A stretch of 9,210 nucleotides of DNA from Planctomycetaceae bacterium (GCA_030616935.1 JAUWWJ010000041.1:1-9210); one strand, 5' to 3'; positions 1 to 7,140 are shown, counted from the stretch's first letter. The notes: a model not told the origin generated them from the letters alone. Program-made: numbers and translations.

Positions 1-2
1 AC

Positions 3-1037
3 ACGCGTGAGCCGCGTCTGCTTGGACGAATGGGGTGGTTCATTGGGCAGAAAATCGGTCGTGCGGATGAGAAAGTCCAGTATCGTCGTCTTTTTAAGGC
101 AGACGATGATTTCCATGAAAAAGATCGTCCCGGTAGAACGCTGATTGAACGCGATAATTGGTTAGTTGGTCGTGAAAAGTATCTTGCAGCGCAAAAACTT
201 GTGGACTCAGGTGCGCCGCTAAAAACGACGCCATTAATCTTTCATTCTGAGCCAATGATGACAGCAATCAATTATGCTCGTGCATTGGAATCAGATGGTG
301 TTTTTGATGATAAAGCAAAAGACGGTTGGGAGCTGGCGACAGAGGAAATGCGACGGTTTGCTGTGAGGCAGATTCCAACAAGCTGGGATGTGCCAATTCG
401 CTTGGGGCTACGAGAAGCCGAGTTGGCCCGAGCAGAACGCTTAGCAAAACAACTAGAGGAGCTACTCCCGGGAAAATTCGCTGAAATGGAGTCTGATCGA
501 GAGAGCGCGTTGAGTGAGGAGCAAAGGGCGGCATTACAGGTCCCTCCCTTGGATCGCACGGAGCAACAGCAACAGTTGGTAGCAGACGCTCAGAGGAAAA
601 TGAAAGTGAATTGGCGACTAGTTGCTCAAAATGCTGCTCCAGATACTCGCGTGAAAGCAAAGCGTCTTGCTGAGGAGTATGTAGAGGCCACTGAAACTGC
701 AGATATCATCAATAGATACAGAGATATTGTAAATTTTGATTACTGGCGGGCAACCTGTGAGATGAGTGTCACCGAGTTAGCCTTACAGGCTCGTGAGGCG
801 ACATGGCGAGCAGAGAAAGATTATGAGGAAGCCCGCTTGCAGCCAGCAAAGCAGGCATTTGAGGAAGCATTTAAAGCGTGGCGCAAAGTGCTTGATGACT
901 CGGATGTACTTCGCAAGGATGCAATGACCCGGGAAGACATCATCGAGATCATTGACACCTACCGCGAGTTGCTTGAGCAGCTCGATGAGCCATTTCCGCA
1001 GCCCTTTATTCTTGACGATGTTCTAAACAGGACGTAG
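3..1037 (+). CDS. planctomycete-type protein of unknown function, 5'-truncated by the window edge
   Basis: The frame has no stop back to the first complete codon at base 3. The nine residues before the first ATG (base 30), TREPRLLGR, run smoothly into the following GWFIGQKIGRAD. I therefore read this as the C-terminal 344 residues of a longer protein, not as a gene starting at 30. The visible part is soluble and highly charged, with many Glu, Arg, Gln and Ala. It has helical, coiled-coil-like stretches near residues 125-150 and 255-290 (counted from the ATG) and no membrane segment. It resembles a protein conserved in planctomycetes which, as I recall, databases often label 'IRE (iron responsive element)'. 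That label says nothing reliable about function. From memory, the missing N-terminus in relatives carries a membrane anchor and a TPR-like part. No catalytic motif is visible, and I assign no function. The gene stands alone, with a possible terminator 30 bases downstream. Confidence 0.8.
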   Translation, partial: TREPRLLGRMGWFIGQKIGRADEKVQYRRLFKADDDFHEKDRPGRTLIERDNWLVGREKYLAAQKLVDSGAPLKTTPLIFHSEPMMTAINYARALESDGVFDDKAKDGWELATEEMRRFAVRQIPTSWDVPIRLGLREAELARAERLAKQLEELLPGKFAEMESDRESALSEEQRAALQVPPLDRTEQQQQLVADAQRKMKVNWRLVAQNAAPDTRVKAKRLAEEYVEATETADIINRYRDIVNFDYWRATCEMSVTELALQAREATWRAEKDYEEARLQPAKQAFEEAFKAWRKVLDDSDVLRKDAMTREDIIEIIDTYRELLEQLDEPFPQPFILDDVLNRT

Positions 1038-1067
1038 GAAAGTTCAGGCATGTATGCTGTGATTCCG

Positions 1068-1090
1068 GTCCTTCCGCAGGGACGTTTTTT
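1068..1090 (+). terminator. possible rho-independent terminator
   Basis: GTCCT (1068-1072) can pair with GGGAC (1079-1083), giving five base pairs including one G-U, with a six-base loop. One G and six T residues (1085-1090) follow. The stem is short, but the position 30 bases after the stop of the upstream gene fits. Strength is uncertain. Confidence 0.45.
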
Positions 1091-1225
1091 CGTTCAAGAG
1101 GAGCCGGCTGGAAAGTCGGAGTTGTGACCCTGTCCATGCGACGCGAACAAGTCGTTTACGGCAAGAGTCTGACGGTATTTCCTAGCCTCACCATTTAATG
1201 AAAAAGTTCTACTACGCACAAAGTT

Positions 1226-1254
1226 TTTTCAGTCTTTTAAATTGCTGGTAAGAT
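1226..1254 (+). promoter_or_regulatory. candidate promoter for purF
   Basis: TTTTCA (1226-1231) and TAAGAT (1249-1254) each match four of six consensus bases for -35 and -10 elements. They are separated by 17 bases, and transcription would start near 1261, leaving a leader of about 110 bases before purF. Consensus matching by eye gives many false positives. The correct spacing and the overlap with the inverted repeat at 1229-1276 are what raise this above background. Confidence 0.35.
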
Positions 1255-1276
1255 ACGGGAGCGTCTTAAAGACTGA
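1229..1276. repeat. 9-bp perfect inverted repeat over the candidate purF promoter
   Basis: TCAGTCTTT (1229-1237) is exactly complementary in reverse to AAAGACTGA (1268-1276), with 30 bases between the arms. The left arm sits at the end of the candidate -35 element and the right arm just after the predicted transcription start. This arrangement could be a split operator bound by a dimeric or looping regulator, or simply chance. It does not resemble the E. coli PurR box. Confidence 0.5.
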
Positions 1277-1373
1277 GTCGAATTTGTCGCGATGGCCCTG
1301 AATTGTAAGAAGAGTCGATAGTAGTGCAATTGATTGCGGTTGAGGAATATCTAGTTCACAGCGCGAGAAACAC

Positions 1374-2897
1374 ATGTGCGGTATTGTTGGGATAGTTGCT
1401 CATGAAGATGTGAATCAAAATCTTTATGATGCCTTAACAGTGCTTCAGCATCGAGGGCAAGATGCCGCTGGTATCATGACCTGTGCAGAAGACAGAGTGT
1501 CGTTGCGAAAATCCAATGGGATGGTCTACGATGTTTTTCGCCAAGACCACATGCGTCGGCTTGTCGGTCCTATGGGTATTGGCCATGTGCGATATCCAAC
1601 TGCTGGCTGCAACAGCTCCGCTGAGTCTCAACCGTTTTATGTTAATTCGCCGTATGGGATTGCGCTGGCTCATAACGGCAATCTCACGAATTCCGATGAA
1701 TTAGAAGAAGAGCTATACAGGTCTGACCTGAGGCACATCAATACATCAAGTGACAGTGAAGTAATTCTGAATGTGTTTGCGCATGAATTGCATAAGGTCG
1801 GCCAGCAAAAGCTTACGCCAGAGGGTGTGTTTGAAGCTGTTCGTAGTGTCCATAATCGTTGTCGAGGAGCATATGCAGTGGTCGCAATGATCACGGGTTA
1901 TGGCATAGTTGGTTTTCGGGATCCCTTTGGAATTAGACCGTTAATTTTCGGCTCGAAAAAAAATAAAGATGGTGGTCAGGACTTTATGGTTGCATCAGAG
2001 TCAGTGGCTCTGGTTTCTCAAGGCTTCACAATTGAACGAGATGTGGCTCCTGGCGAAGCAGTCTTTTTCGATACAGAAAACAACTGCCATGTACGTCAAT
2101 GCTCTGACAATGCGATACTCTCGCCTTGTATTTTTGAGCATGTGTATCTCGCTAGGCCCGACTCAATCGTTGATGAAGTGTCGGTTTACAAAACAAGGCT
2201 TCGCATGGGGGTAAAGCTAGCAGAAAAAATAAGACGTAAACGTCCTGATCATGATATCGACGTCGTTATGCCCATCCCGGATTCTGGTCGGACATCTGCA
2301 ATGTCACTCGCGGAAAGCCTTGGAGTGCCCTATCGGGAAGGTTTTATTAAGAATCGTTATATAGGGCGTACTTTCATCATGCCGGGGCAAGCCGTTCGGA
2401 AAAAAAGTGTTAGGCAAAAACTTAGTCCGGTGTCCTTGGAGTTCAGAGACAAAGTGGTCTGCCTCGTTGATGACTCGATCGTTCGAGGAACTACGTGTTC
2501 GCAAATCATTGGGATGGCGCGTGACGCAGGTGCACGGAAAGTGTATTTCTGTTCTGCAGCTCCAGCGGTGCGTTTCCCAAATGTTTACGGAATAGACATG
2601 CCGACTTCCGAGGAACTTGTGGCTTTCAATCGTACGGATAAGGAAGTCGCTGAAGTCATTAATGCAGATTGGCTCGTGTATCAAGATTTGGACGACTTAG
2701 TCGAGTGTTCAAGGGCTGGGAATCGAAAGATAGCAACCTTCGAATGTTCGGTTTTTGATGGTAAGTACGTAACAGGCGATATTGATGCGGCCTATATAGA
2801 GAGAGTGGCGGCTAGCCGGAATGATACATCTCGGTTCGGTTCCGATTCAACTACTCGAAGTGAGGCATCTCTCATTAATGTACATAATGACGTTTGA
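1374..2897 (+). CDS. purF: amidophosphoribosyltransferase (glutamine PRPP amidotransferase)
   Basis: PurF makes phosphoribosylamine from PRPP and glutamine in the cytoplasm, the committed step of purine synthesis. At 507 residues it is close to the roughly 505 of the E. coli enzyme. The protein begins Met-Cys-Gly-Ile, so Cys2 is the N-terminal nucleophile once Met is removed, and no propeptide is present. The glutaminase domain shows LQHRGQDAAG (24-33), GHVRYPTAG (70-78), the oxyanion motif HNGNL (100-104) and SSDSEV (125-130). The phosphoribosyltransferase domain shows KNRYIGRTFI (326-335) and the PRPP loop VVCLVDDSIVRGTT (361-374). Sequence around 250-410 looks like the E. coli type, not the propeptide-bearing Bacillus type. 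The C-terminal 20 or so residues are Ser/Thr-rich and probably flexible. The start is fixed by the catalytic cysteine, although only a weak GCGAG-like ribosome site precedes it. No other purine gene is adjacent. Confidence 0.97.
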   Translation: MCGIVGIVAHEDVNQNLYDALTVLQHRGQDAAGIMTCAEDRVSLRKSNGMVYDVFRQDHMRRLVGPMGIGHVRYPTAGCNSSAESQPFYVNSPYGIALAHNGNLTNSDELEEELYRSDLRHINTSSDSEVILNVFAHELHKVGQQKLTPEGVFEAVRSVHNRCRGAYAVVAMITGYGIVGFRDPFGIRPLIFGSKKNKDGGQDFMVASESVALVSQGFTIERDVAPGEAVFFDTENNCHVRQCSDNAILSPCIFEHVYLARPDSIVDEVSVYKTRLRMGVKLAEKIRRKRPDHDIDVVMPIPDSGRTSAMSLAESLGVPYREGFIKNRYIGRTFIMPGQAVRKKSVRQKLSPVSLEFRDKVVCLVDDSIVRGTTCSQIIGMARDAGARKVYFCSAAPAVRFPNVYGIDMPTSEELVAFNRTDKEVAEVINADWLVYQDLDDLVECSRAGNRKIATFECSVFDGKYVTGDIDAAYIERVAASRNDTSRFGSDSTTRSEASLINVHNDV

Positions 2898-2925
2898 ATG
2901 AGTGGTGCGATGTGCCATTTAAACG
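2891..2925 (+). repeat. hairpin across the purF stop codon
   Basis: CGTTTGAATG (2891-2900) can pair with CATTTAAACG (2916-2925): ten base pairs with one G-U and a 15-base loop. The left arm contains the purF TGA stop. No T-tract follows, so this is not a typical intrinsic terminator. It could protect the mRNA 3' end or work with a termination factor. Confidence 0.4.
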
Positions 2926-2979
2926 CTTTCATCCAGTTGATGATTCGTGACAAGGGAAGGTTGATATGAAAGAGATCTG

Positions 2980-3008
2980 TGGCCAATCGCCGTAGAGCCT
3001 TTTAAAAT
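2980..3008 (+). promoter_or_regulatory. candidate promoter for proB
   Basis: TGGCCA (2980-2985, four of six consensus bases) and TAAAAT (3003-3008, five of six) are 17 bases apart. Transcription would start near 3015, about 60 bases before the proB ATG. This is a by-eye match only. The 178-base gap after purF makes a separate promoter plausible. Confidence 0.3.
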
Positions 3009-3075
3009 CCACAGTAATGGTTTTCGTGTTTGTGTAGTCAGTTACTTTTTGACCAGTTCACCCATTTTTCAAGTT

Positions 3076-4269
3076 ATGATCGATCCACAAAGACAGGAGG
3101 CTGTGCAGTCCACGCAACTTGTGGTGGTGAAGATCGGTTCGCGTGTCCTGACGACCGAGGAGGGACTTCTCGACACTGAACGTGTTGAAAAGATTGGGCA
3201 GCAATGCCATGAACTTCTAGCAGGTGGGAGAAAAATAGTTGTTGTGAGCTCTGAAGCAGTCGGAGCTGGAATGGGCCGCCTTGGCCTGAGTACTCGCCCG
3301 TGTGCGCTCCCTGAATTGCAGGCGGTTGCTGCGGTTGGCCAAAGTTGTTTGACAGAGGCATATGAGCGATCGCTGAGAAGTTTTGGCAGGCATGTGGCGC
3401 AGTTACTTCTGGTTGCGGATGACATGCATGACAGGAGCCGATATTTAAATATCCGAAATACGCTTCGGTCTCTCCTCAAATATGGTGCAATTCCGATCAT
3501 TAATGAGAATGATTCGGTAAGTACTGCTGAACTCCAGACAACTTTTGGTGATAACGACCAGTTAGCCGCATTAGTTGCAACCCTTCTGGGTGCAGATGCT
3601 CTAGTGTTGCTCTCGGATGTAGAGGGACTATTTGATCAGGACCCAAAGAATCCAGAGTCACGGCGGATATCGACTGTACGTGAAATAGATTCAACGATTG
3701 AGGCGATGGTGCATGATTGTTCGGGTGGTATTTCCAAGGGCGGCATGGCCAACAAGCTGAAGGCCGCGAAGACAGTAAATGAAGTGGGGATTCACTGCTT
3801 TATCGGCTCTGGCAGACAGGAATCCATTCTTCAAGAATTTGTGCAGGGGCACGATGTAGGTACTTTTTTTCTCGGCAAGAATGATCTGATGCCTGCGAAG
3901 AAACGTTGGTTAGGATGGTCTGCATCAGTTTCGGGTAAACTTGTTGTCGATGCGGGTGCACGGCAGGCGGTTCTGGAGCGAGGCAGTAGTCTATTACCGG
4001 CTGGCGTATTGTCTGTATCTGGAAATTTTGTCGTTGGTGATGTTGTGACACTTGAAGCAACTGACGGCAACTGTTTTGCGCGTGGGCTTGTGAACTATGG
4101 TTCAGATGATCTTGAGCGAATACGAGGCGTTAAGACTGAAAAGGTTTTAGAGATTCTCGGTGTTTGGGCGTGTGACGAAGTGATACATCGAGATGATTTA
4201 GTAGTAATAAGCCGTGACGAAGTGACCTCACAAAGCCAACCGCCACTAACCCCAGAATCGCGAAACTAA
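3076..4269 (+). CDS. proB: glutamate 5-kinase with C-terminal PUA domain
   Basis: ProB phosphorylates glutamate with ATP to gamma-glutamyl phosphate, the first step of proline synthesis. Counted from the ATG (397 residues), the amino-acid-kinase domain covers about 15-265: ATP-site lysine in VVKIGSRVLT (17-26), substrate motif INENDSVSTAE (142-152), FGDNDQLAAL (157-166), and the loop GGMANKL (222-228) with its catalytic lysine. A PUA domain follows (about 280-380, ERGSSLLPAGV at 301-311). The full kinase-PUA layout matches the E. coli protein (367 residues), with a longer N-terminus and a polar tail. Where relatives have SGA in the glycine-rich turn, this protein has Ser-Ser-Glu-Ala (58-61). 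I chose ATG 3076. TTG 3049 would add nine residues. GTG 3103 follows a perfect AGGAGG (3095-3100) by only two bases, which is normally too close. No proA gene is adjacent. The next gene begins seven bases downstream. Confidence 0.95.
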   Translation: MIDPQRQEAVQSTQLVVVKIGSRVLTTEEGLLDTERVEKIGQQCHELLAGGRKIVVVSSEAVGAGMGRLGLSTRPCALPELQAVAAVGQSCLTEAYERSLRSFGRHVAQLLLVADDMHDRSRYLNIRNTLRSLLKYGAIPIINENDSVSTAELQTTFGDNDQLAALVATLLGADALVLLSDVEGLFDQDPKNPESRRISTVREIDSTIEAMVHDCSGGISKGGMANKLKAAKTVNEVGIHCFIGSGRQESILQEFVQGHDVGTFFLGKNDLMPAKKRWLGWSASVSGKLVVDAGARQAVLERGSSLLPAGVLSVSGNFVVGDVVTLEATDGNCFARGLVNYGSDDLERIRGVKTEKVLEILGVWACDEVIHRDDLVVISRDEVTSQSQPPLTPESRN

Positions 4270-4276
4270 CCCAACG

Positions 4277-5581
4277 ATGGTCGAACAAATACTGATCGTT
4301 TTCGTTCTAATTCTGGCGAACGGTTTTTTCTCAGGTGCCGAAATGGCGATTGTCGCGAGTCGAAAAGGACGATTGCGGCGACTTGCTGAACATGGTGACA
4401 AAGCAGCACGGAAAGCGCTTGATCTTGCGAGCAGTCCAGATAAGTTCTTGCCGACTGTTCAGATTGGCATCACGCTAGTTGGGACTCTTGCTGCCGCTTA
4501 TGGTGGCAGTCAGGTAGTAAGTAATATAGCGATCTGGTTAGCTGCAAATGGGCCGCCAGCAATTCGGCCCGTCGCGGAGTCAGTCGCTTTGACTACATTT
4601 GTAGTGTTACTCTCTTTCTGTACGTTGCTTTTTGGGGAACTTGTTCCAAAGCGGTTGGCGTTGCGTCGTGCTGAAGATGTTGCCCGCTTCGCAGCTCCAG
4701 TTATGCAGGTCTTTGCTTCTGTAACACGTCCCCTTGTATGGCTTATGGGAGTTTCGACATCAGCTGTTTTGTTTATGCTTCGAGCTCACAAGCAAGATGA
4801 GCCAAGCGTCTCTGTCGATGACATTGAACATCTCTTGGAGGCGGGTAGAGCCGAGGGTGTTCTTCAAGCGGTTGAGCAGGCGGTTGCGGCAGAAGCACTT
4901 CGATTAGGCGAGCGAACGGTGCGGGATATCATGCGGCCTCGGATTGATCTTGATGCTATCGATATCGATACGCCAGGCGATGAAGTTTTGGGAGCTATTG
5001 CAATGGCAGGCTACTCAAGGCTGCCTGTTTACGAAGGCTCTCTGGACCAAATTCTTGGTTATGTTTCGATTCGTGATGTCCTTCGACAGAATTGGATGGG
5101 GTGGCCAATCGAGTTGAGGAAGATGATGCACAAAGCCCTTTTTGTTCCTGAGACCATGCCGCTTGATCGCCTGCTTGAACTTTTTCAAAAGGAACGAAAT
5201 CAGTTAGCAATAGTCTTGGATGAATATGGTGGCACCGAGGGGTTAGTGACTCTGGAAGATGTCATGGAAGAGCTTGTCGGGGAAATTCGAGATGAACACG
5301 ATCATGACCGAAACAGTGAATTTGTTCAGAGAGAAGATGGGTCATGGCTTGTTGACGGTAGTCTCGCGGTGGATGACCTTTTTGGCCGAATGGCACTTCC
5401 TGACCCTGGTGGATCACGGGATTACTCGACGGTTTCCGGCCTCGTCCTCGATGAACTCGAAAAAATCCCCTCAGTCGGCGATGCCTTTCGATGGAATGGG
5501 TTATTAATCGAGGTTGTCGATATGGATGGCCGGCGGATTGACCGCCTTCTCGTGCAACGAGTGTCCTCGGACGGTAAGTAA
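4277..5581 (+). CDS. CNNM/CorC-type membrane protein with CBS domain pair
   Basis: This is a member of the HlyC/CorC (CNNM, DUF21) family, linked in several bacteria to magnesium or cobalt export, although true substrates are often unproven. Domain order in the 434 residues is the complete family layout. A DUF21 transmembrane domain (about 1-170) has hydrophobic segments near 3-18, 57-75, 103-122 and 137-166, with the family-typical NGFFSGAEMA (15-24) and GELVPKRLAL (120-129). Two CBS domains follow (about 213-270, with MRPRIDLDAI at 219-228, and 280-335, with DEYGGTEGLVTLEDVMEELVG at 315-335). A CorC/HlyC C-terminal domain closes the protein (about 345-430). CBS pairs in this family bind adenine nucleotides. 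Older annotation as hemolysin is misleading. No clear ribosome site precedes the ATG, so translational coupling to proB, seven bases upstream, is likely. Which paralogue symbol applies cannot be decided here. Confidence 0.93.
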   Translation: MVEQILIVFVLILANGFFSGAEMAIVASRKGRLRRLAEHGDKAARKALDLASSPDKFLPTVQIGITLVGTLAAAYGGSQVVSNIAIWLAANGPPAIRPVAESVALTTFVVLLSFCTLLFGELVPKRLALRRAEDVARFAAPVMQVFASVTRPLVWLMGVSTSAVLFMLRAHKQDEPSVSVDDIEHLLEAGRAEGVLQAVEQAVAAEALRLGERTVRDIMRPRIDLDAIDIDTPGDEVLGAIAMAGYSRLPVYEGSLDQILGYVSIRDVLRQNWMGWPIELRKMMHKALFVPETMPLDRLLELFQKERNQLAIVLDEYGGTEGLVTLEDVMEELVGEIRDEHDHDRNSEFVQREDGSWLVDGSLAVDDLFGRMALPDPGGSRDYSTVSGLVLDELEKIPSVGDAFRWNGLLIEVVDMDGRRIDRLLVQRVSSDGK

Positions 5582-5598
5582 GTCTTCCGCGATCTTAG

Positions 5599-5624
5599 AA
5601 AAATTTGTAGTGCATTCTACAAAT
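5599..5624 (-). terminator. rho-independent terminator after trmB
   Basis: ATTTGTAG (5603-5610) and CTACAAAT (5617-5624) form a perfect 8-bp stem with a six-base loop. Read on the minus strand, the stem is followed by a run of T residues (plus-strand A at 5599-5603), nine bases after the trmB stop. On the plus strand the stem is followed by AAAATT, so it should work poorly for the converging plus-strand gene. Confidence 0.7.
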
Positions 5625-5632
5625 AAAATTGA

Positions 5633-6313
5633 TCAGCCGAGGCGTTTTGCTGGAAGGCGATTTTTCTGAGGTGGTGTTTCGTTACGTTCAAAGATCGCTC
5701 TCCATACGGGAGCGCCTGCAAGTCGCGTGCGTCGCTCGAAATGAGTTCGGTATGTGGTTCCCGGTCCGCCAGGAGATTCATCGGACTGTTGGCTGAATAG
5801 CGAAGTGTCATCAACAGTTCTCGTAGCTTCATGGAAATACTCTTCAACATCAGTCCAGATGTGAAGCTGTGACCCAGATTGCATGATTCGACCAGCATGT
5901 TCCAGAAATTCTGGATTTAAGATTCTGCGCTTCCGATGCCGGGCTTTCCACCACGGGTCCGGGAAATAAACATGAACCCCCGCTAACGATGCGTTGGGAA
6001 GGGAATGTCGGACCAGATGCATGGCATCGCCGTGAATAACAACACCATTCGATGTATCTGGTGAGGCTAATCGAGAGGCAGCCATTCTGGCGTAGCCAGC
6101 ACTTACCTCGATACCTAAAAAATTTCGATCCGGGTTTGCCGAAGTAGCGGAAGTTAAAAACATCCCTTTTCCTGTACCAACTTCCAATTCAACAGGACCC
6201 GACCGACAGAAGAGTGTTGTCGGATCAAGAGGGGATTCCAAGTCAGCTAGGATTCGCAGATTCCTTGAAAGATCGAGGTCTTTTGGTGGCTTTTTGGGAT
6301 GGCGCCGCGGCAT
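5633..6313 (-). CDS. trmB: tRNA (guanine-N7)-methyltransferase
   Basis: TrmB transfers a methyl group from S-adenosylmethionine to N7 of guanine 46 in the tRNA variable loop. The 226-residue protein shows the family's Rossmann methyltransferase features in order: the SAM glycine loop ELEVGTGKGMFL (42-53), acidic strand end GIEVSAGYARM (67-77), HGDAMHLV (94-101), the diagnostic FPDPWWKARHRKRR (117-130), WTDVEEYF (153-160), and the C-terminal THFERR (190-195), which matches the substrate-binding Thr...Glu motif. I start it at the ATG giving MPRRHPKKPP, because the longer frame to 6382 would overlap the upstream gene by 41 bases and add a Pro-rich segment unlike the family. With this start there are 28 bases after the fabZ-like stop and no visible Shine-Dalgarno, suggesting operon transcription and coupling. 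The basic N-terminus is typical of relatives. Confidence 0.94.
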   Translation of the reverse strand: MPRRHPKKPPKDLDLSRNLRILADLESPLDPTTLFCRSGPVELEVGTGKGMFLTSATSANPDRNFLGIEVSAGYARMAASRLASPDTSNGVVIHGDAMHLVRHSLPNASLAGVHVYFPDPWWKARHRKRRILNPEFLEHAGRIMQSGSQLHIWTDVEEYFHEATRTVDDTSLFSQQSDESPGGPGTTYRTHFERRTRLAGAPVWRAIFERNETPPQKNRLPAKRLG

Positions 6314-6341
6314 GGCAATGAGTGGGAAAGAGCCCGGGGAG

Positions 6342-6866
6342 TCAGGACGTTGATGTGGTCTGGTTGGCGGCAAGGAAATCAACCGGTAGAGGAACGCCTT
6401 TGATCACACCGTCCACAACAATATTCGAATCGACTAGTCCCTGAAACCGACAAACAATCATTGCTTTGGGCCGCACACGCACCCGCTCCACAGCAATAAC
6501 GAGCCGTTCGCCTGGCCGCACGGGCTCTCGAAACCGGACATCTTCCAAGCCACCAAAGCCAATCATTTCCGCTTCAAGTAATTGGTGTTTCTGAGAGAAG
6601 TAGCTAGAGAGTTGTGCAGCTGCCTCGCACATAATGACTCCAGGCATCAACGGAACATTCGGAAAATGCCCCCGTGCCCAGAATTCATCTGCTGTCGTGT
6701 CTTTATATCCAACACAGAGCCCGCGATCCTTGTCCTCGTGAACAATTGCCGTTAACTGCTCCATTTCAAAACGTTGCTGATTGTAGCGGCGAATTTCCTC
6801 AATATCAGCAATGACAGCACTGAGGTCATATTCGTTCGGATGAATGATATAGTCGCGAGGGGGCAC
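6342..6866 (-). CDS. FabZ-like 3-hydroxyacyl-ACP dehydratase (hotdog fold)
   Basis: The family removes water from 3-hydroxyacyl-ACP to give trans-2-enoyl-ACP in fatty acid elongation. The signature GHFPNVPLMPGVIMCEAAAQ (66-85) holds the catalytic histidine (H67) and glutamate (E81) in the FabZ arrangement, followed by the hotdog strands (RFREPVRPGERLVI, 111-124). At 174 residues it is longer than typical FabZ (about 150). The excess is an N-terminal segment, DYIIHPNEYDLSAVIADIEEIRRYN, seen at this position in planctomycete relatives as I recall them, so this may be a lineage-specific paralogue with a distinct acyl substrate. For that reason I give no symbol, although fabZ is the likely automatic label. 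The start is GTG; no in-frame ATG lies upstream before a stop, and GGAG nine bases ahead is a fair ribosome site. It probably forms an operon with trmB. Fatty acid genes such as fabD, fabG or acpP are not present nearby. Confidence 0.88.
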   Translation of the reverse strand: MPPRDYIIHPNEYDLSAVIADIEEIRRYNQQRFEMEQLTAIVHEDKDRGLCVGYKDTTADEFWARGHFPNVPLMPGVIMCEAAAQLSSYFSQKHQLLEAEMIGFGGLEDVRFREPVRPGERLVIAVERVRVRPKAMIVCRFQGLVDSNIVVDGVIKGVPLPVDFLAANQTTSTS

Positions 6867-6930
6867 GGAAGGCTGCTCCAGAAATGGTCGTCGTGGGAAA
6901 AACTAGTTGTGTAGAACAACGGTCAGTATT

Positions 6931-6955
6931 GCGATCGAGGATAGGCCTCGGTTGT
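6931..6955 (+). repeat. small hairpin, better paired on the plus strand
   Basis: CGAGG (6936-6940) and CCTCG (6946-6950) form a perfect 5-bp stem around ATAGG. On a plus-strand RNA it extends outward five more pairs (6931-6935 with 6951-6955) using three G-U wobbles. On the minus strand those wobbles become mismatches. It lies about 65 bases upstream of the fabZ-like start. Confidence 0.35.
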
Positions 6956-7100
6956 TATGTCTTGATGTGCTTTCGTTTTGCTTTTCTTGCTTTACTGTTC
7001 GCTGGCCTTGAACCATGATTCGCTTTTTTGATTGTTCGGTGAGGTTTTGACATGAATGGTGACTTCCTTCGTTATTTTTCCAAAAAGTAGGTTTTTAATT

Positions 7101-7140
7101 TACCACGGTATTCATGTAGTTTCCACGGCGTTCATGGACT
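7101..7140. repeat. two tandem imperfect 20-bp repeats
   Basis: The 20 bases from 7101 and the 20 from 7121 match at 15 positions, sharing CCACGG and TTCATG in fixed register. A third unit (7141-7160) is at best a weak remnant starting CCCCGG. A 20-bp period is about two helical turns, so repeated binding by one protein is possible. They lie 235 bases or more upstream of the fabZ-like start. Confidence 0.5.

Larger units (their letters stand above)
1038..1373. other. intergenic region between the left-edge gene and purF
   Basis: This 336-base stretch has no credible coding frame. Its left part holds a short hairpin with a T-tract, a possible terminator for the gene before it. Its right part holds a candidate sigma-70-type promoter overlapping a 9-bp inverted repeat, about 100-145 bases before purF. 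The last 90 bases would form the purF leader. I see no recognised riboswitch fold there, and nothing resembling the E. coli PurR operator. Confidence 0.6.

Noticed and set aside
4277..5581. Hemolysin reading of the CorC/HlyC-type protein
   Set aside because: The full DUF21-CBS-CorC layout fits the CNNM transporter-like family. The hemolysin name is historical and nothing in the sequence supports a toxin.
6314..6382. Upstream extension of trmB to the ATG at 6382
   Set aside because: It would overlap the fabZ-like gene by 41 bases and add a Pro-rich segment not typical of TrmB. The ATG at 6313 gives the expected basic N-terminus.
6969..6993. Three GCTTT units in the T-rich stretch
   Set aside because: They are short, unequally spaced (11 and 9 bases) and expected in such composition. 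Noted only as part of the region description.
7014..7090. Two tiny plus-strand frames of 11 and 12 codons
   Set aside because: Neither has a ribosome site, and frames this short are expected by chance in T-rich DNA.
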